Below, piece by piece: positions 10,790-22,355 of a stretch of 64,000 nucleotides of DNA (position 1 is its first letter; each line of letters opens with the position of its first letter). This DNA is from Kingdonia uniflora. Taxonomy: Eukaryota; Streptophyta; Magnoliopsida; Ranunculales; Circaeasteraceae. Below the pieces are notes generated by a model. It was not told the DNA's origin. It made no database searches and saw nothing but the letters and a program-made list of their open reading frames with translations. The DNA lies in the NCBI GenBank assembly GCA_014058105.1, contig JACGCM010000452.1:2356001-2420000 (forward strand), written 5' to 3'. A program made the position numbers and the translations under genes.

Positions 10790-11960
10790 GTTAATCAAAA
10801 ACTCGAAGTGTTACACAGTTCAGAATGGTCGTCTATATCGCCGCTCAGTCACAGGGCCTTATCCTCAGTTCCTCTCAAAGAAGAAAGTAAATGTCATGCT
10901 CAAAGAATTACATTAAGGAACTTGTGGCTCCCATGCCGCAGGTTAATCACATGCTAATAGAGCAATCACACAAGAAGTATTCTAGCCAAGAATACACAAG
11001 CAAGCAAAAGAGTACTCACGCAAATGCTACACATGTCAATGACATGGATACATAATTCGCGCCCCCGCACTCGAGCTTTATGAAAGCAAGGTGTTCTGGC
11101 CATTCAAACGATGGGCACTCGATCTCGTCGAAGAATTTCTCAATACTCCAGGTAACCAACATTTCTTACTCGTAGCAACCAATTATTTTACAAAATGGGT
11201 AAAAGCAGTTCCTCTCTGTTAAACTAGAGAAGAAGAGGTCATCTATTTTATCTGGGAATACATTATCACACAGTTCAGATGCCCCCACCTGATTCAGATC
11301 GATAACGGGCCTTAATTCATTAGAGAAAAAGTCATAGCCTTCCTCAATAAACACAACATCATCCATTCACCATCCAATCCATACTACCCACAAGGCAATG
11401 GCCAAGCATAAATCACCAACAAAACCATAATGGATGGACTCAAGTAAAGGCTTCAATCACATAATAAATGGAACTGGATACGAGAACTCCCCCATGTCAT
11501 ATGGGCATATCGTACTACACCACTACAATCAACCGGGTGTTCCCCCTTCCTCCTAGCCAATGGTACAGAGGCCATCATTCCAAAAGAATACTACCATCCT
11601 ATCAGAGATCATGAGCTTATAGGCGAAGAAAATAAGTTCGAGTTGGATTGTAATATAAACTGAATTGATAAAACAAGGGAACGCGTTATTGTCAACCTAG
11701 GTCAAAATTACCATATGTTTGCTAGCTCGTACAACAGAAGAGTCTGAAGCCGTGAATTCCAAATCAATGATCTCGCCCTCAGAGAAATCCCTTAACACAA
11801 AAAGGAAGCACATACTGGGAAATTTGCAAAAAATTGAGAAGGTCCATTCCTTATCGTTGGTCGAACTGGTCTGGGATCATACTATTTTATGAAAAAACAA
11901 GGAGTTTAAATCCCAAATTCATAGAACATAAGGCTATTGAAGCGATATTATGTTAAATAC
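10790..11960 (+). pseudogene. Tat integrase
   Basis: The frame contains the zinc-binding region ('HAAG', 'CYTC'), the catalytic core with the first Asp in 'RWALDLVEEF' (codon 11121) and the second in 'QIDNGP' (codon 11301), and the 'YYPQGNGQA' block. The catalytic Glu that should follow is a TAA stop at 11409-11411, a single G-to-T change from GAA. Several other stops are present. The core joins element cDNA to host DNA in intact copies. Confidence 0.85.
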
Positions 11961-12116
11961 CTAATTTCTCCACTCTAGAGTACTTTATTCTCGATCTTTA
12001 CATTCCAAAAGTGAGATTTCAGTCTCCATACAATATATATTCTATTCTACTCAATGAAAACATTTAAATTTTTTCCCATATTACTCTCTACTTATGTAGA
12101 CTCTACTAAATCTCAT

Positions 12117-12358
12117 AGATTGAAGCAAAGGCAATACTAGCTTTCGATCGACCCTCAATACATAGATTAAAGCAAAGATAATACTAACTCTCGATTGAAC
12201 CTCTATACATATAATAAAGTAAAGGTAATACTAGCTTTCAATTGCCCATCTATACATATAATTGTGATTAAAACAAAGGTAATACTAATTTTTAATCAAA
12301 AATTTCTATTAGACATAAGATAAAGTAAAGGTAAAACTAGTTTTCATCTCTCTATATG
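12117..12358 (+). repeat. Tandem repeat, five diverged copies of about 50 bp
   Basis: Five units each carry AAAGYAAAGGTAATACTA-like cores at 12131, 12177, 12224, 12279 and 12330, giving spacings of 47-55 bp. They lie between integrase and the antisense ORF region, where Tat elements often carry fast-evolving tandem repeats. Confidence 0.8.
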
Positions 12359-12469
12359 TCTACAACTATAAGTTATTTCTTCAGGTTACTTCTAAAGGTT
12401 CTTCTCTGCTTATGAGAGGTCAGCTTCACTTTCCCCTACACAGGAGGACGTTCAGCCATAAATTCTGGA

Positions 12470-13250
12470 GCTCAAGCATTTACAATAATCCTGCCTTGCT
12501 CTTCCAATTTATCAAGTCGGGAACCTAACTCCGTTTCTATGGTGTTCAGATAATTTCCCTTATCTATGTCAGTTTTACAAATACATCCTCGAAATGACAC
12601 ACAGTCATGCAAGGTATCCATCTCAAGCTCAAGCCGTTTTACTTCCTCTAATAAATAGGCAATAACAGCCATTAACTCTTGTAAGCACGCTATTTATTGA
12701 AAAGTCGAATTTTGATCGAGCATAACTACCTCGGAAAAATGCCTTTATAATCTCTGGTGACGCTCTATAAAGACTTTGTACCTTTCACCTTTCCATGCCA
12801 TGCGTTTTGTTGCGCGTGTGATCACCACATTATGTTGCGTTAACTGCTCCGCTGTTTTATCTAACTCGGCTTTATTTATCATCCTCAATTCTACCAATTG
12901 AGCACGAAGTTCTACCAACTCCCGATAATTCCCATCACTTCCCCCAAAAGGAGCCTTCTTCAATAACTCATCCTTCTTCTTTAACAACTCATCACTCTTC
13001 CTCAACAACTTATCCTTCCCCCTTATCACCCCCTCTAACTCTCGCTCTTTGTGAAGAGCGATATCTAATTTATCTTGGATCTCCCTTAAGCATTCATTTC
13101 CTCTCTGTACATGAGCTTAAATGCGGGCTACATCCGCCTCCAATTCTTTAATTCGAGTTAAAAGTTTAACCACGTCACCTGTGGTGGTTGAGACCCCGAC
13201 GTCATTTTTTTTTCTTTTTTGATCGTTCTCCAGCCACGGCCTTCTTGGCA
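12470..13250 (-). pseudogene. Antisense ORF of the Tat element, coiled-coil part
   Basis: The minus strand reads as a strongly charged, heptad-like protein from about 13250 ('SKKKK') through 'KLLRKSDELLKKKDELLKK' to a stop at 12472, with a few stops inside. Lys/Glu/Leu-rich composition and long open stretches on the strand opposite to gag-pol fit the antisense ORF reported for Tat-lineage elements. Its function is unknown. Whether it is continuous with 14473-15422 cannot be settled by eye. Confidence 0.55.
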
Positions 13251-14472
13251 CGCAAATTGGTCATAGCCAAATCTGCCTTCAAATTGGCTACCCACCCATT
13301 CAGTTTATCACACCATTTTTAAACCATACAGGAATCCATATCTTTTGCAGACAAGGCCTCACTCAATTGATCAGCTACACTCTAAGAACAAACTAGGTCG
13401 CTCAAACTTTTTCAAGCTCGTTGTCTTTCCTACACATATTACTCTTTAATTGCTCAAACGCACTTTTGGAACTTACTAGATCAGCTCGAGCCTACATAAG
13501 CTCGTCTACCTTCCAGATCATTTGACCCTTCAAACTAGCCACAAAGTCTCGTAACTCTTTTTTTGTCACTTCTAAGGACCTGATACTGTACTGAGCAACA
13601 TCTGCCTCTTTACCTTTCCCCATCAATGACTCTACCCTGTCTTTTAACTTTGCCATCTAAGTATGCGCCTCTATGAGCTCCCTTCACATATTTTCTATCT
13701 TAACATCTTTACCTTCGACCTTTCGGGTCAGGTCGTCAATAGTTTCTAGCGCTTTAGCAAACTGGAGTGTAGTTTGACATATCGATCCTCCTTACCTTCA
13801 GATACCTCTCTAATGTTGTCAAACTCCACCACAAATTCATAATCGTATTAGAGCATCTGCTGCTTACTCAAGCGCCCAGTCTCTAATTCGACCTACATCA
13901 TAGATACAATATATCAAGCTCGATTCAACAATACTTCACAAATACAATCAAAACATAATACATATGATTTTACATAATTCTAACATATTTCTATTATCTG
14001 ACATGCCATTGGTATGAGATTGTTTCTTAACTTAAGGTCAAAGTATGATCTTAGTTCGTTGGCAATAACATCTATATCCACTTTCATGGTACACATTTTC
14101 TATGTTCTGATTTTCTAACACTTTGAAATTATCTGAACATACTTGATTACCATCGCTCCTAATCTGCTAACACATTAGTGATTTATACCCATCTTTTAAC
14201 TTTACTTTGTAGCTTTAAAGTAATACAACATACAAGTCAAATATTTCTTGCTCCTTTCTAACCTGTATCTCTGATTACAAAGTTAATAGGGACGCTGAGG
14301 CCTTTTTCTCCTTAGCTAGCTCTTTCTCTAATTCTTCAATTCTGAGGTGGATGTCTCTACATTCCTATAAAACAATATTTACAAACATCTCTTAGCCTAT
14401 TCAAATTTATCCTACAAAACAATATTCCGTACAAATACAGTTTTCACCCTACACATAAAACACAAACAAACT

Positions 14473-15422
14473 TTACTCTACCTTCTCATTATCTTCTCCC
14501 CCACGATTCTTTAGATCAGTTCTGGAAGAGACCGAATCCAACCATGTTAGCACACCTCTATCAATAGGGACCTCCTTTTCCTCTTCATCTTCATCCTCTT
14601 CAACGTAAGTACCTGCCATAATGGCTTTGAGGTCAGGAATTGTGTACCCCATTGTGAGGAGTTGGCGCCCAAGTTTGTCACGAACAACTGCAACATTATC
14701 TACATTCTTCTGTGCCTCCTCAGTGAGCTCGCTTATTAATACCTTCTGCGATGCCTTCGCAACAACCAAACGCTCCCTTTCTAGATCCAAATCAGACTTC
14801 AATCGAGCCAACTTCTTCTCGAGCTTGGCTCTCCCATTCTCAAGCTCAGCTCTTCCTTCCTTATGCCCGAGGTAGATTCCCTTCAACATGCGAGTAGTTT
14901 ACAACAGGACAACACATATTTAGCATAAGCACAAGTACAAGTTTAAAGAATTACAAGACAACAACTTACCATCCTACTCAACTCCGACTGTGCGGAGGTA
15001 ATAAGCTCCTCCGTACCTCTTCGAGTTGTCAGCCTCAACTGGTTATTCACAGCCCGTAGCTTGTCTTTCTTAGCAGGTCGGCTCTCCATGACCTTCACCG
15101 CTATCATAGTAGCAGGAAGATCAACCCTCTTCTTTTTTGCACTCCCCTCGACCTCACCACTCACCGTGGTACCGAAGGCCGAGCCACCCTTCACAGATTT
15201 CTTCTTCGGGTGCTTTAGAGCTAACTTGCTCGAAGTTGTCCCTACATAAACATTATCTATGAACATTTTCGAAGCCCGCGGTAGTACCAGACGCTCCTCC
15301 CCATCCGCTTCTCTCTTCTTGCTAGCTCCAGCTCCTATCATCAGTCTTTTCGCCTGAAACTTTTGCACCTTCTCTGATCTACAATTAGCCCTTTTGATTC
15401 TATTGATACCAAGCTCTTTCAA
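14473..15422 (-). pseudogene. Antisense ORF of the Tat element, central part (Transposase_28-like)
   Basis: Two minus-strand frames, 14943-15422 (basic, Lys/Arg-rich) and 14473-14889 (coiled coil 'RAELENGRAKLEKKLARLK'), are followed by 'RDKLGRQLLTMGYTIPDL' and an acidic tail 'DEDEEEKE'. This basic - coiled coil - acidic order, antisense to pol in a Tat element, matches the additional antisense ORF often annotated in plants as 'putative gypsy type transposon' (Transposase_28). No catalytic motif is visible. An intron-like gap between the two frames (14890-14942) is possible. Confidence 0.6.
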
Positions 15423-15853
15423 AACTGCCTCGAGCTCAACACCATCTCAAGCAATAGTATCTAATAGTGATTCCTTCCTTGTCACCTTAGATCAAGAACC
15501 TACAACATAACATAACAAATTGTTAAACCACAAAACTACCCTACACTACAACAATTCGATATTATACACTATTACTTACTTTTCTTCAAAGTTCTATAAA
15601 CAAGTTCCATGGGATCCTCGTCCATTCTTTGAAGACAGTCCCCTTTCACCCATATCACATTATCGTTCCAAACTCAACCTACTGAATATAAATCAAAGAA
15701 AAGAGGTCGAGACGAACTAGAACAAAAATACGCGCCTCTAGTTATAGCATAATATTTCACAGTGTAGCACTACAAAACATCATCAGGAATTATTCTCCTA
15801 TCCACCTCATTCTCCTCCCACAATCTATTCAGAGCCTCACAAACATTTATCAC

Positions 15854-16948
15854 TGATAGACACGTAATATTTGCGTGTATAACTCCAAAATTTATATTTA
15901 CCTAGCCATTTATTAAATAAATGTGATACTAATAGTGTTTTTGTTTGTATTTACAGAAATCGGTCACATGATAAATAAGTTGCATATTTTTCTAATTTTT
16001 AACAAAGAACAAGGGTGATACAGTCCAACAATGATTCTCATTTGAAGTTGTCAACCAAAAGCCCATGCATGGAAGCCCATTGAAAAGAATTAAATATAGA
16101 TATTGTTTTCATGAGTTGCAATATCTATGCATGATTTTATGAATTATTTAGGGGATTTTATATTTATGGTGATATTTTGTAACCCTTCCTATGCTCTATA
16201 AATAGGATGGGAATCCCACCCATGAAGGATCATCTTGGAGAGTGTAAATAACAAGGTTCAATAAGCAATAAATTTCTTGTTCTTCTCTTTTTCTTGTATT
16301 TTACTCTTATTGTAGTAATAGTATAATGACAATGATCAAAGGGTTGAGTAGTTAAACCTCTTAGCCAAGGCTAGATAAAGCTCCATCTAAGCCTTAGTGT
16401 AGATTGTATAGTTTAGTTAGAGTAATTGCATTCTCTTTATCCCGGCATAATGCATATTCATATCCCTTCGTCCTATGCTTGACCATAGCTAGGATTAGGA
16501 GGAATAAGGAATCTAAGTAACCATCTTGTTTGACCATAACAAGATAAGTTAGGAACATGGAGAAGATAACATAATCCATGCCTATCAACCAGACCATGGT
16601 TGAATAAGTTAGTTTATGGGCAGTTCCCAATCAATAATTATCTTATCTCATGATGTATTGCATATACCCGACCAAGGATATGCGATACGGGAATTCGTGA
16701 ATACTCTAACTAGGTACACTATCTCAAGGTTTCAACGGATGGAGTGGAATCGATGCCTTGGTTTCCACTCCAATTTATCTTATAATTTGTTACGTTCTTC
16801 CTTTTATTTCAAAACCTACACAAACTCGTTGTTATTAGATAAAACTAGTAGCTCAAAGTATAATTTGCACCACAAATCTCTTAGGATACGACCCTACTTA
16901 TCCTAGTACTTAAAGGTACATTGTGCACTTGCGATATGTTCTTAATCA
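15854..16948 (+). mobile_element. Solo LTR, Athila-like, nested in the Tat 3' region
   Basis: Begins TGATAGACACGTAATATTTG and ends TTCTTAATCA, flanked by the exact 5-bp duplication ATCAC at 15849-15853 and 16949-16953. The 3' end holds a GGATACGACCCTACTTAT...GTGCACTTGCG stretch common near the end of plant Athila-type LTRs. A TATA-like CTCTATAAATAGG lies near 16195. ORFs inside are chance. Confidence 0.82.
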
Positions 16949-17339
16949 ATCACCTCCCATATGTTCTTATTCAATTGGATAGGACAGGCTTTTATGGTAT
17001 TCAATATACCTTTAAGAAGATTGCTAAGAAGCAATCTCAATCCGTATTCCAATTGGGACAGATAACACAGAAAGCCCTGGTCCAGATCACTCTGAACACT
17101 CCCATAAAAATACTCTAAATGTATCAATACCTCCACCTTCCTTATCCTTTTCTCCTATTTTAAGTCAGTAACAAAAAGAAATACTCTTCTCCACATTTTA
17201 CAATACATCCCCTAAACGACCTACCAGCGTATTCCACCACATTACCTTATTTTTTTGCCAATAGTAGCTTTGAATTTACAAAACTCTTTGAATACATCAG
17301 ACTTCGGAGAGTAAGAGCACAAAATACCAGGGAAATCTG

Positions 17340-17461
17340 AAAATTATAATTCATCATCCCCCTCAGAGTCTACATTTACATATTCTACATTTTTGGACTC
17401 AGCCATACGACCAGAGGTCGATATCACCACATCAGATGCAACCCCCGTTATAGATGTAGGC
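17340..17461 (-). pseudogene. Possible N-terminal part of the Tat antisense ORF
   Basis: On the minus strand an ATG at 17407 is followed by 'AESKNVEYVNVDSEGDDEL' and then a stop. A Ser/Asp/Glu-rich start of this kind is common in Transposase_28-type antisense ORFs. The link to 14473-15422 is an inference, made harder by the solo LTR between them. Confidence 0.35.
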
Positions 17462-17469
17462 TAAAGGAT

Positions 17470-19640
17470 GAGGATTTATGTCTATAATAGATTCTCTACA
17501 CGCCCCAACCTACATAACGGTCCAGATATTCTGTTAATTCACTCAATCTTTATCTTTTATCTATACACATCCATACATGCATATACTATATCTCTATTAT
17601 ACATATGCAAACATATATCTTTTTACATACAGATCAAACAATCTTTTCAAACATTTGCTATAAATAGCATAATTTTCAAATATTTGAAAACCAACGTATA
17701 TTTTTAAACTTCGCATACACTAAATCAAAAAGTCAATCACTAACCTTCAACGTCTTTGTATGAATCAGAAGCAACGCTTAATCTTTTTTTCACAACGGCA
17801 CTGTGCAACCAGCGTCTAGACTCTTCCCCCGTAGATTTTTCTCCCCTTCTACGATGATTGCCTTCATCCAATCTCTTACTTGAATATCTCCAAATTTTTC
17901 TCTTGACTCTCTCGTTGTTCGTTAATTTTTTAGAGTTTGATAAGCATTTGAATGAGGAAGAAAAATTATTATTTATACATTCTATCTTTAACTACTGATA
18001 GTTATTGGGCCTCGCACGGGCCGCCCTCAGTTTTGAAACCGAGACGTCCCTTTGTCAATTAATGTCAGACGTTTCAAACCTTTTTGGTGAAAGCACATTC
18101 CCATCATTACCCCATCTTTTATATTTTAATATATTTTCCTTTTTCCCAACAAAATCTCACTCAAACCCTCCCACACTCATGATGACTCTATACTCATACG
18201 CAATCGAACTGTTCCTCTACTTACACAAGAGACAAAAATCAAAGCTAATTTGCTTTTTCATTCCAACTTTTGCAACTTATAAAACTACTGACGTCATTAT
18301 AAATATAATCACATTTCAAAATTCAAATTCTTTATTCACAACAATTCCCAATCACATTTACAGCAAAATAAGATAAACATTCTACCTCCGTTCCAATTAC
18401 AGTTATTCGACCTAATTCAGTTTGCTCCCTCAAATATAATTATACATAAAGTATCTCAGATGCCCTAGAGAGTCACACCTAATCAGTTATCCCCCGGTAA
18501 TCCTCACATCTTCCTCAACAATTTCTTCCACAACCACTTTTCGAGACGCAGGATCCAAAATCACTTCCTGGAATATCTCTGAGAAGAAATGGCACCCAAT
18601 CTCAAAATCCCTCACCTTCAAACTAGATTTCATATTCAAGCAAGTCAGAATCATAATCTAACAATCCAAAGATCCGCTCCTTCACTTCTGCAATTTTTAT
18701 CGCTGGTCGTCCCTTTACAGCATGAGGAGCTCTTTCAGAATGAGTCCTCACCATTTTCTCTTTCATCCTCCTCTGTACATCACCTCTCCATCATATTTAG
18801 ACACCTCTTCATGATAATTTCGAATCTTCCACATTCCGCATATAATATAATCTGTTTTTCCATAACTAGAAACCTTAAGACCATGCAACAGAGTTATTTA
18901 AACTTATTATTCCAAATCGACCTTATTATAATCTATCCATCCCCATCTCGAACTAACGTTCACCATCTCCCCCCCCCCCCCCCAGTAAAACATTTCCAAC
19001 ACACACTTACCTCGATATTTCAATTCCTACACACTTTATTCTGAATAAGGATTTTTCTCTTAGCACGAGTCTTACGATCTAACTAGTTCGATACACGTTT
19101 CCAAATTATTATTATTTTTTGCCTTCACGTATATTTTTAACAATTCGACTAGTTAATTTTCATTTTTTTATTTCACCTTCTAAAAATTACATCTTTACAC
19201 GCCAACATGAATATATTTCTTTCAGCTCGATTTAACAAAAAGCAGCTAATTAGTTATATCAACACAATTTTCACAAAGAATTGTTTTCATTATCTCGAAT
19301 ATCAATTACATAATGTTTTATAGATAACAAGTCTTTCAGATATTGTTACAGATCGTTCTGTAAGTTATATATCAGTTTTCAACACTGTCTCAAATCCGAG
19401 AATCTTCTAAAGCAAAGTCGGGAACTAGAAATCACTGATCTTGATCCATCCTTCATACCATTTACTTCCACATGAAACTGAGGAAGCAATGGTGTTAGCG
19501 CTTGAACCAACCCTCAGCCCGAGGACCTTCTTCACGACAAGAGAAGATGATTGCACAGAAGAAAGAATTCCATTTTTCGTCTCCTTTCTCCACCACCATC
19601 GTTTCCTCCTCCATAACCCCCACCAACTGAGAGTTGGTAG
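17470..19640. other. Non-coding 3' region of the Tat element
   Basis: AT-rich, with many short chance ORFs and no recognisable domain. It contains a run of 15 C at 18969-18983. It belongs to the long untranslated region between the antisense ORF and the 3' LTR. Confidence 0.6.
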
Positions 19641-19655
19641 AGATTAAAGGGAGTC

Positions 19656-19988
19656 CTATCTTAGAACCCAATCTCTCGTAGGATACCGGCAGTAATGCCT
19701 CGCATGTACACCGGCCTCTATATCTCCCTCCTCAACCTTGTCCTCTACCAAGATACGAAGGTACCTCCAACGCTGCTCCCCAGACATAACCACGTAATAA
19801 AATCTCCACATGTGGTATAAGTCATCTTCAGCTTCAGCCGCTTCTTCTTCCGACATCCCATGGTAAGTCGGTGGTACAGGAATAGGCGTGGGCGTCTCCA
19901 GCGTTTGGTCCCCAAAGTACTGCACCTTCAACTTCTGTATTTCAGCAAACACTCTATCTTCATATACCATTCGCCGAGTCTTCACCAT
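19656..19988 (-). CDS. Small antisense ORF near the 3' LTR, unknown function
   Basis: A clean 110-codon minus-strand frame starts at an ATG at 19988. The N-terminus is basic ('MVKTRRMVYEDRVFAEIQK'), then Pro-rich, then acidic with Trp/Tyr ('MWRFYYVVMSGEQRWRYL'). No family is recognised. It lies opposite to gag-pol and about 340 bp before the 3' LTR. It could be the first exon of the antisense transcription unit or a chance frame, though its composition looks protein-like. Confidence 0.4.
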   Translation of the reverse strand: MVKTRRMVYEDRVFAEIQKLKVQYFGDQTLETPTPIPVPPTYHGMSEEEAAEAEDDLYHMWRFYYVVMSGEQRWRYLRILVEDKVEEGDIEAGVHARHYCRYPTRDWVLR

Positions 19989-20317
19989 TATCAGTCAGAG
20001 TACACAGAGAATATTACAGCAATAGAGTACTTTGATAGAAGCTCCAGTACATGTACTATTTATATCAGACTCACATTTAATGCGTAGGTACTTCTCCAAA
20101 GCAGTCATCATTCAAAGCAGTGCCAATCTGGGAACCCCAAACATCAAGTACATCAATCCTTTTCATCATCATAAATACCCAATACAGTGCTCAATAAATA
20201 AATACCGAGTACCCAACCAGTCAAATTCTCCATCAAAATATCAACTCTTTTTAACTTTCAACACCAACAGTCAACAGGTTCTTTCTCAACCAAAGCCATT
20301 CGTACATTCAGTTACGA

Positions 20318-20324
20318 GGGGGCA
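20318..20324 (+). other. Polypurine tract of the Tat element
   Basis: GAGGGGG lies four bases before the 3' LTR start at 20329, as expected for the plus-strand primer. Confidence 0.7.
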
Positions 20325-20328
20325 ATTA

Positions 20329-20923
20329 TAGAGACCTATCCCTCAACCTACTCCAAATTCAAACTACTTCAATATCATATTCACACATTACACACGTGAC
20401 ATACACAGTTAGCATTGACACCTAGACCACGAACTGATAAAGAATGTAGATCGAGCACTACAACAACAGATGAACAAGTCAAAGTCAATTATTTCCCATG
20501 AACTAACAGTTACTCATTCAACTACCACTTACCTCATTATCTGGAGAACGTGCTTATACATAATAACGAGCTACGGGTAAAGTCTATATAAAGAAAAAGT
20601 TCCAGAGAAGATAAGGACTAGAAAAACTAGATATTCTAGACTCTAACACAAGAATTTCTAGATTCAAAACACCACAAAACTTTTTATTTTAAGATCAACA
20701 GTTTCTAGTTCAAGAGATCACTTGTGATAAGATATTAGCCTCAAGCAATAAGAGTTACAGTTACTAAACCCTCAACTCAAGGTCATGGTTTTTTACCTAT
20801 TCAAAGGTTTTTCACGCTAAATCACCTTTGTCATTTCTTATATTACATTAATTTTTGTCACATGTACATTTGGTGCAAGATCTAATTTCAAGCTATTTTG
20901 AGCTGCAAAATTAAGCCATTACA
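20329..20923 (+). repeat. 3' LTR of the Tat element
   Basis: Aligns end to end with 5070-5667. It starts TATAGAGACC, where TG has become TA, and ends AGCCATTACA. The target duplication GTTTT follows at 20924-20928. Confidence 0.92.
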
Positions 20924-21040
20924 GTTTTTATGGGTGGATCCTAAAGGGAAGGTGGTTAAAGGAAGTTTCACGGTAGATAGGGTTCTAAATTAGATGACCA
21001 ATAGTAGTGAGTACTTGGAATACTCAAAATGAAGTTTCCC

Positions 21041-21722
21041 GTTGAGCCAAGTCCTAAGCTTTCTAAGGTCAATTTTTGTGGTACATTATTAGAGATATTC
21101 ATACCTTTTATGAATGCTGATTGATTTCACTACAAGAGGGAAACACATTTTTAAGCCTTAAAGTCAATGTCTTCCAAACTATTTTGTAAATCATATTTCA
21201 GCAAGAGATGGGCCTTATTGTCATTAAAACTAGAATATTTTTGATATTAGGAATGAGCAATAACAATTGAATTAATAGTTGATAAAGAAAATCGAAAGAA
21301 TGTTTACAGTTACCAATAGTCCAATACGCATAATACCCAAAAGAGAAAAACATAACTTCAGCATCAAAATTATAGTGACTTTACTTATGCCATACTGATA
21401 AATTCGGTTATGGTGTACCTAATTGTAACCCCAAAATTATTTGCAAATTTGGCTAACACAGAATTAGAAATTTTGATCCTTTTGAAACCACGCCATCTCA
21501 ACGTAAATTGATAAATTTTAAGCAACCCCACTTGAAATTTAAGTATGGTTTCTCCTCCCTGCGATAAGGTGAGGAGATTAACCAAGCAACGTGACAATCA
21601 ATGGAGTTGGATGTATACCAAGTTATGATTTAAAACACCATTAGAACTGCTGAACTTGGAAAAAAATTATATTCCAAAATTTTTATATGCCAAATTGCAT
21701 TTACAACTGACATTTTATTGTA
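21041..21722. other. Spacer between S1 pseudogene and Helitron
   Basis: AT-rich sequence without recognisable genes or repeats. It probably belongs to the original flank of the S1-family gene. Confidence 0.4.
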
Positions 21723-21751
21723 ACTAGGTTATGTGCCCGTGCTATGCACGG
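21723..21751 (-). repeat. Helitron 3' terminus (hairpin plus CTAGT)
   Basis: On the minus strand GCACGG's partner stem CCGTGC (21746-21751 with 21737-21742, loop 21743-21745) is followed by nine bases and CTAGT ending at 21723. Hairpin plus CTRRT is the defining 3' end of Helitrons. Confidence 0.72.
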
Positions 21752-22355
21752 ATGTTTAAGTTAATAGTTGTAGGCAAAATGCATAAGCCAAAAAGGTAAT
21801 AAATTATGTAGACTATCTCTAGCACTGCCCAAAGAAAGTGCTTAAATTGGTTTATCAAGCACCACATGAACAAAAACAAATGCCTGGAGGTGATTGTTTT
21901 CGTGCTTGATTTCCAAGCTCAGAAACCGTTATGCTAATTTATTTGCTTATAAGTAAAGAGAAAAGGTAAGATATTACTAGAGCATTTGAGCTAGTGCTTG
22001 AATCTCAAGCTCCTGATGTTCATTTGAGGGATCGTCACTATTATAATTATCTTCAACATAAATTCTATCAGATATAAACAAATATGGAAAGGATTATACA
22101 TTTTGAATTCCAATTCACATATCACATCAATTCAATTAGTTTGGTCAGTGGTCTACAACTACTTACATATTAAAATTTCTAATAATATAAGAGAAAGCAT
22201 CATCTAGGAATATGAAATGATAAACTTGCATTCATTTACTGCAGTCCAAATTAATGAAGAAATGATTATTCAAATAAACTCTGAATAAATATAATAATAA
22301 AAAGAACCCCAAACAAACAGGGATGGCAAAGTGCATCTTTTGACATGAATACAAA

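Larger units (their letters stand above)
5070..20923 (+). mobile_element. Full-length Tat-lineage Ty3/gypsy retrotransposon with nested solo LTRs
   Basis: Two direct LTRs (5070-5667 and 20329-20923) flank a primer-binding site, gag, protease, RT, RNase H, a second RNase H, integrase, a tandem-repeat block, an antisense ORF region and a polypurine tract. The 5-bp target duplication GTTTT lies at 5065-5069 and 20924-20928. The LTRs differ at many positions (roughly 85% identical by eye), so the insertion is old. Two solo LTRs (591 bp in pol, 1095 bp in the 3' region) were inserted later; without them the element is about 14.2 kb. The second RNase H, this PBS type and an antisense ORF are known traits of the Tat lineage (Retand/Grande-like). 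Confidence 0.93.
4339..21040 (+). pseudogene. S-protein homologue (Self-incomp_S1 family) split by two retroelements
   Basis: The ATG at 4339 opens a hydrophobic signal peptide and a short beta-strand start ('GRVHVYVKNNI'), typical of small secreted plant S1/SPH proteins (self-incompatibility S1 domain). In-frame TGA codons occur at 4465 and shortly after. At 4515 a 465-bp element (duplication TAGGT) interrupts; the frame resumes at 4981-5069 with 'SMIPYNQNY'. A 15.85-kb Tat element (duplication GTTTT) then interrupts, and the frame resumes at 20929 with 'GWILKGRW'. Position 33938-34281 holds an uninterrupted relative that confirms all three joins. Only the fragments at 4339-4515, 4981-5069 and 20929-21040 belong to the gene. 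Confidence 0.8.
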
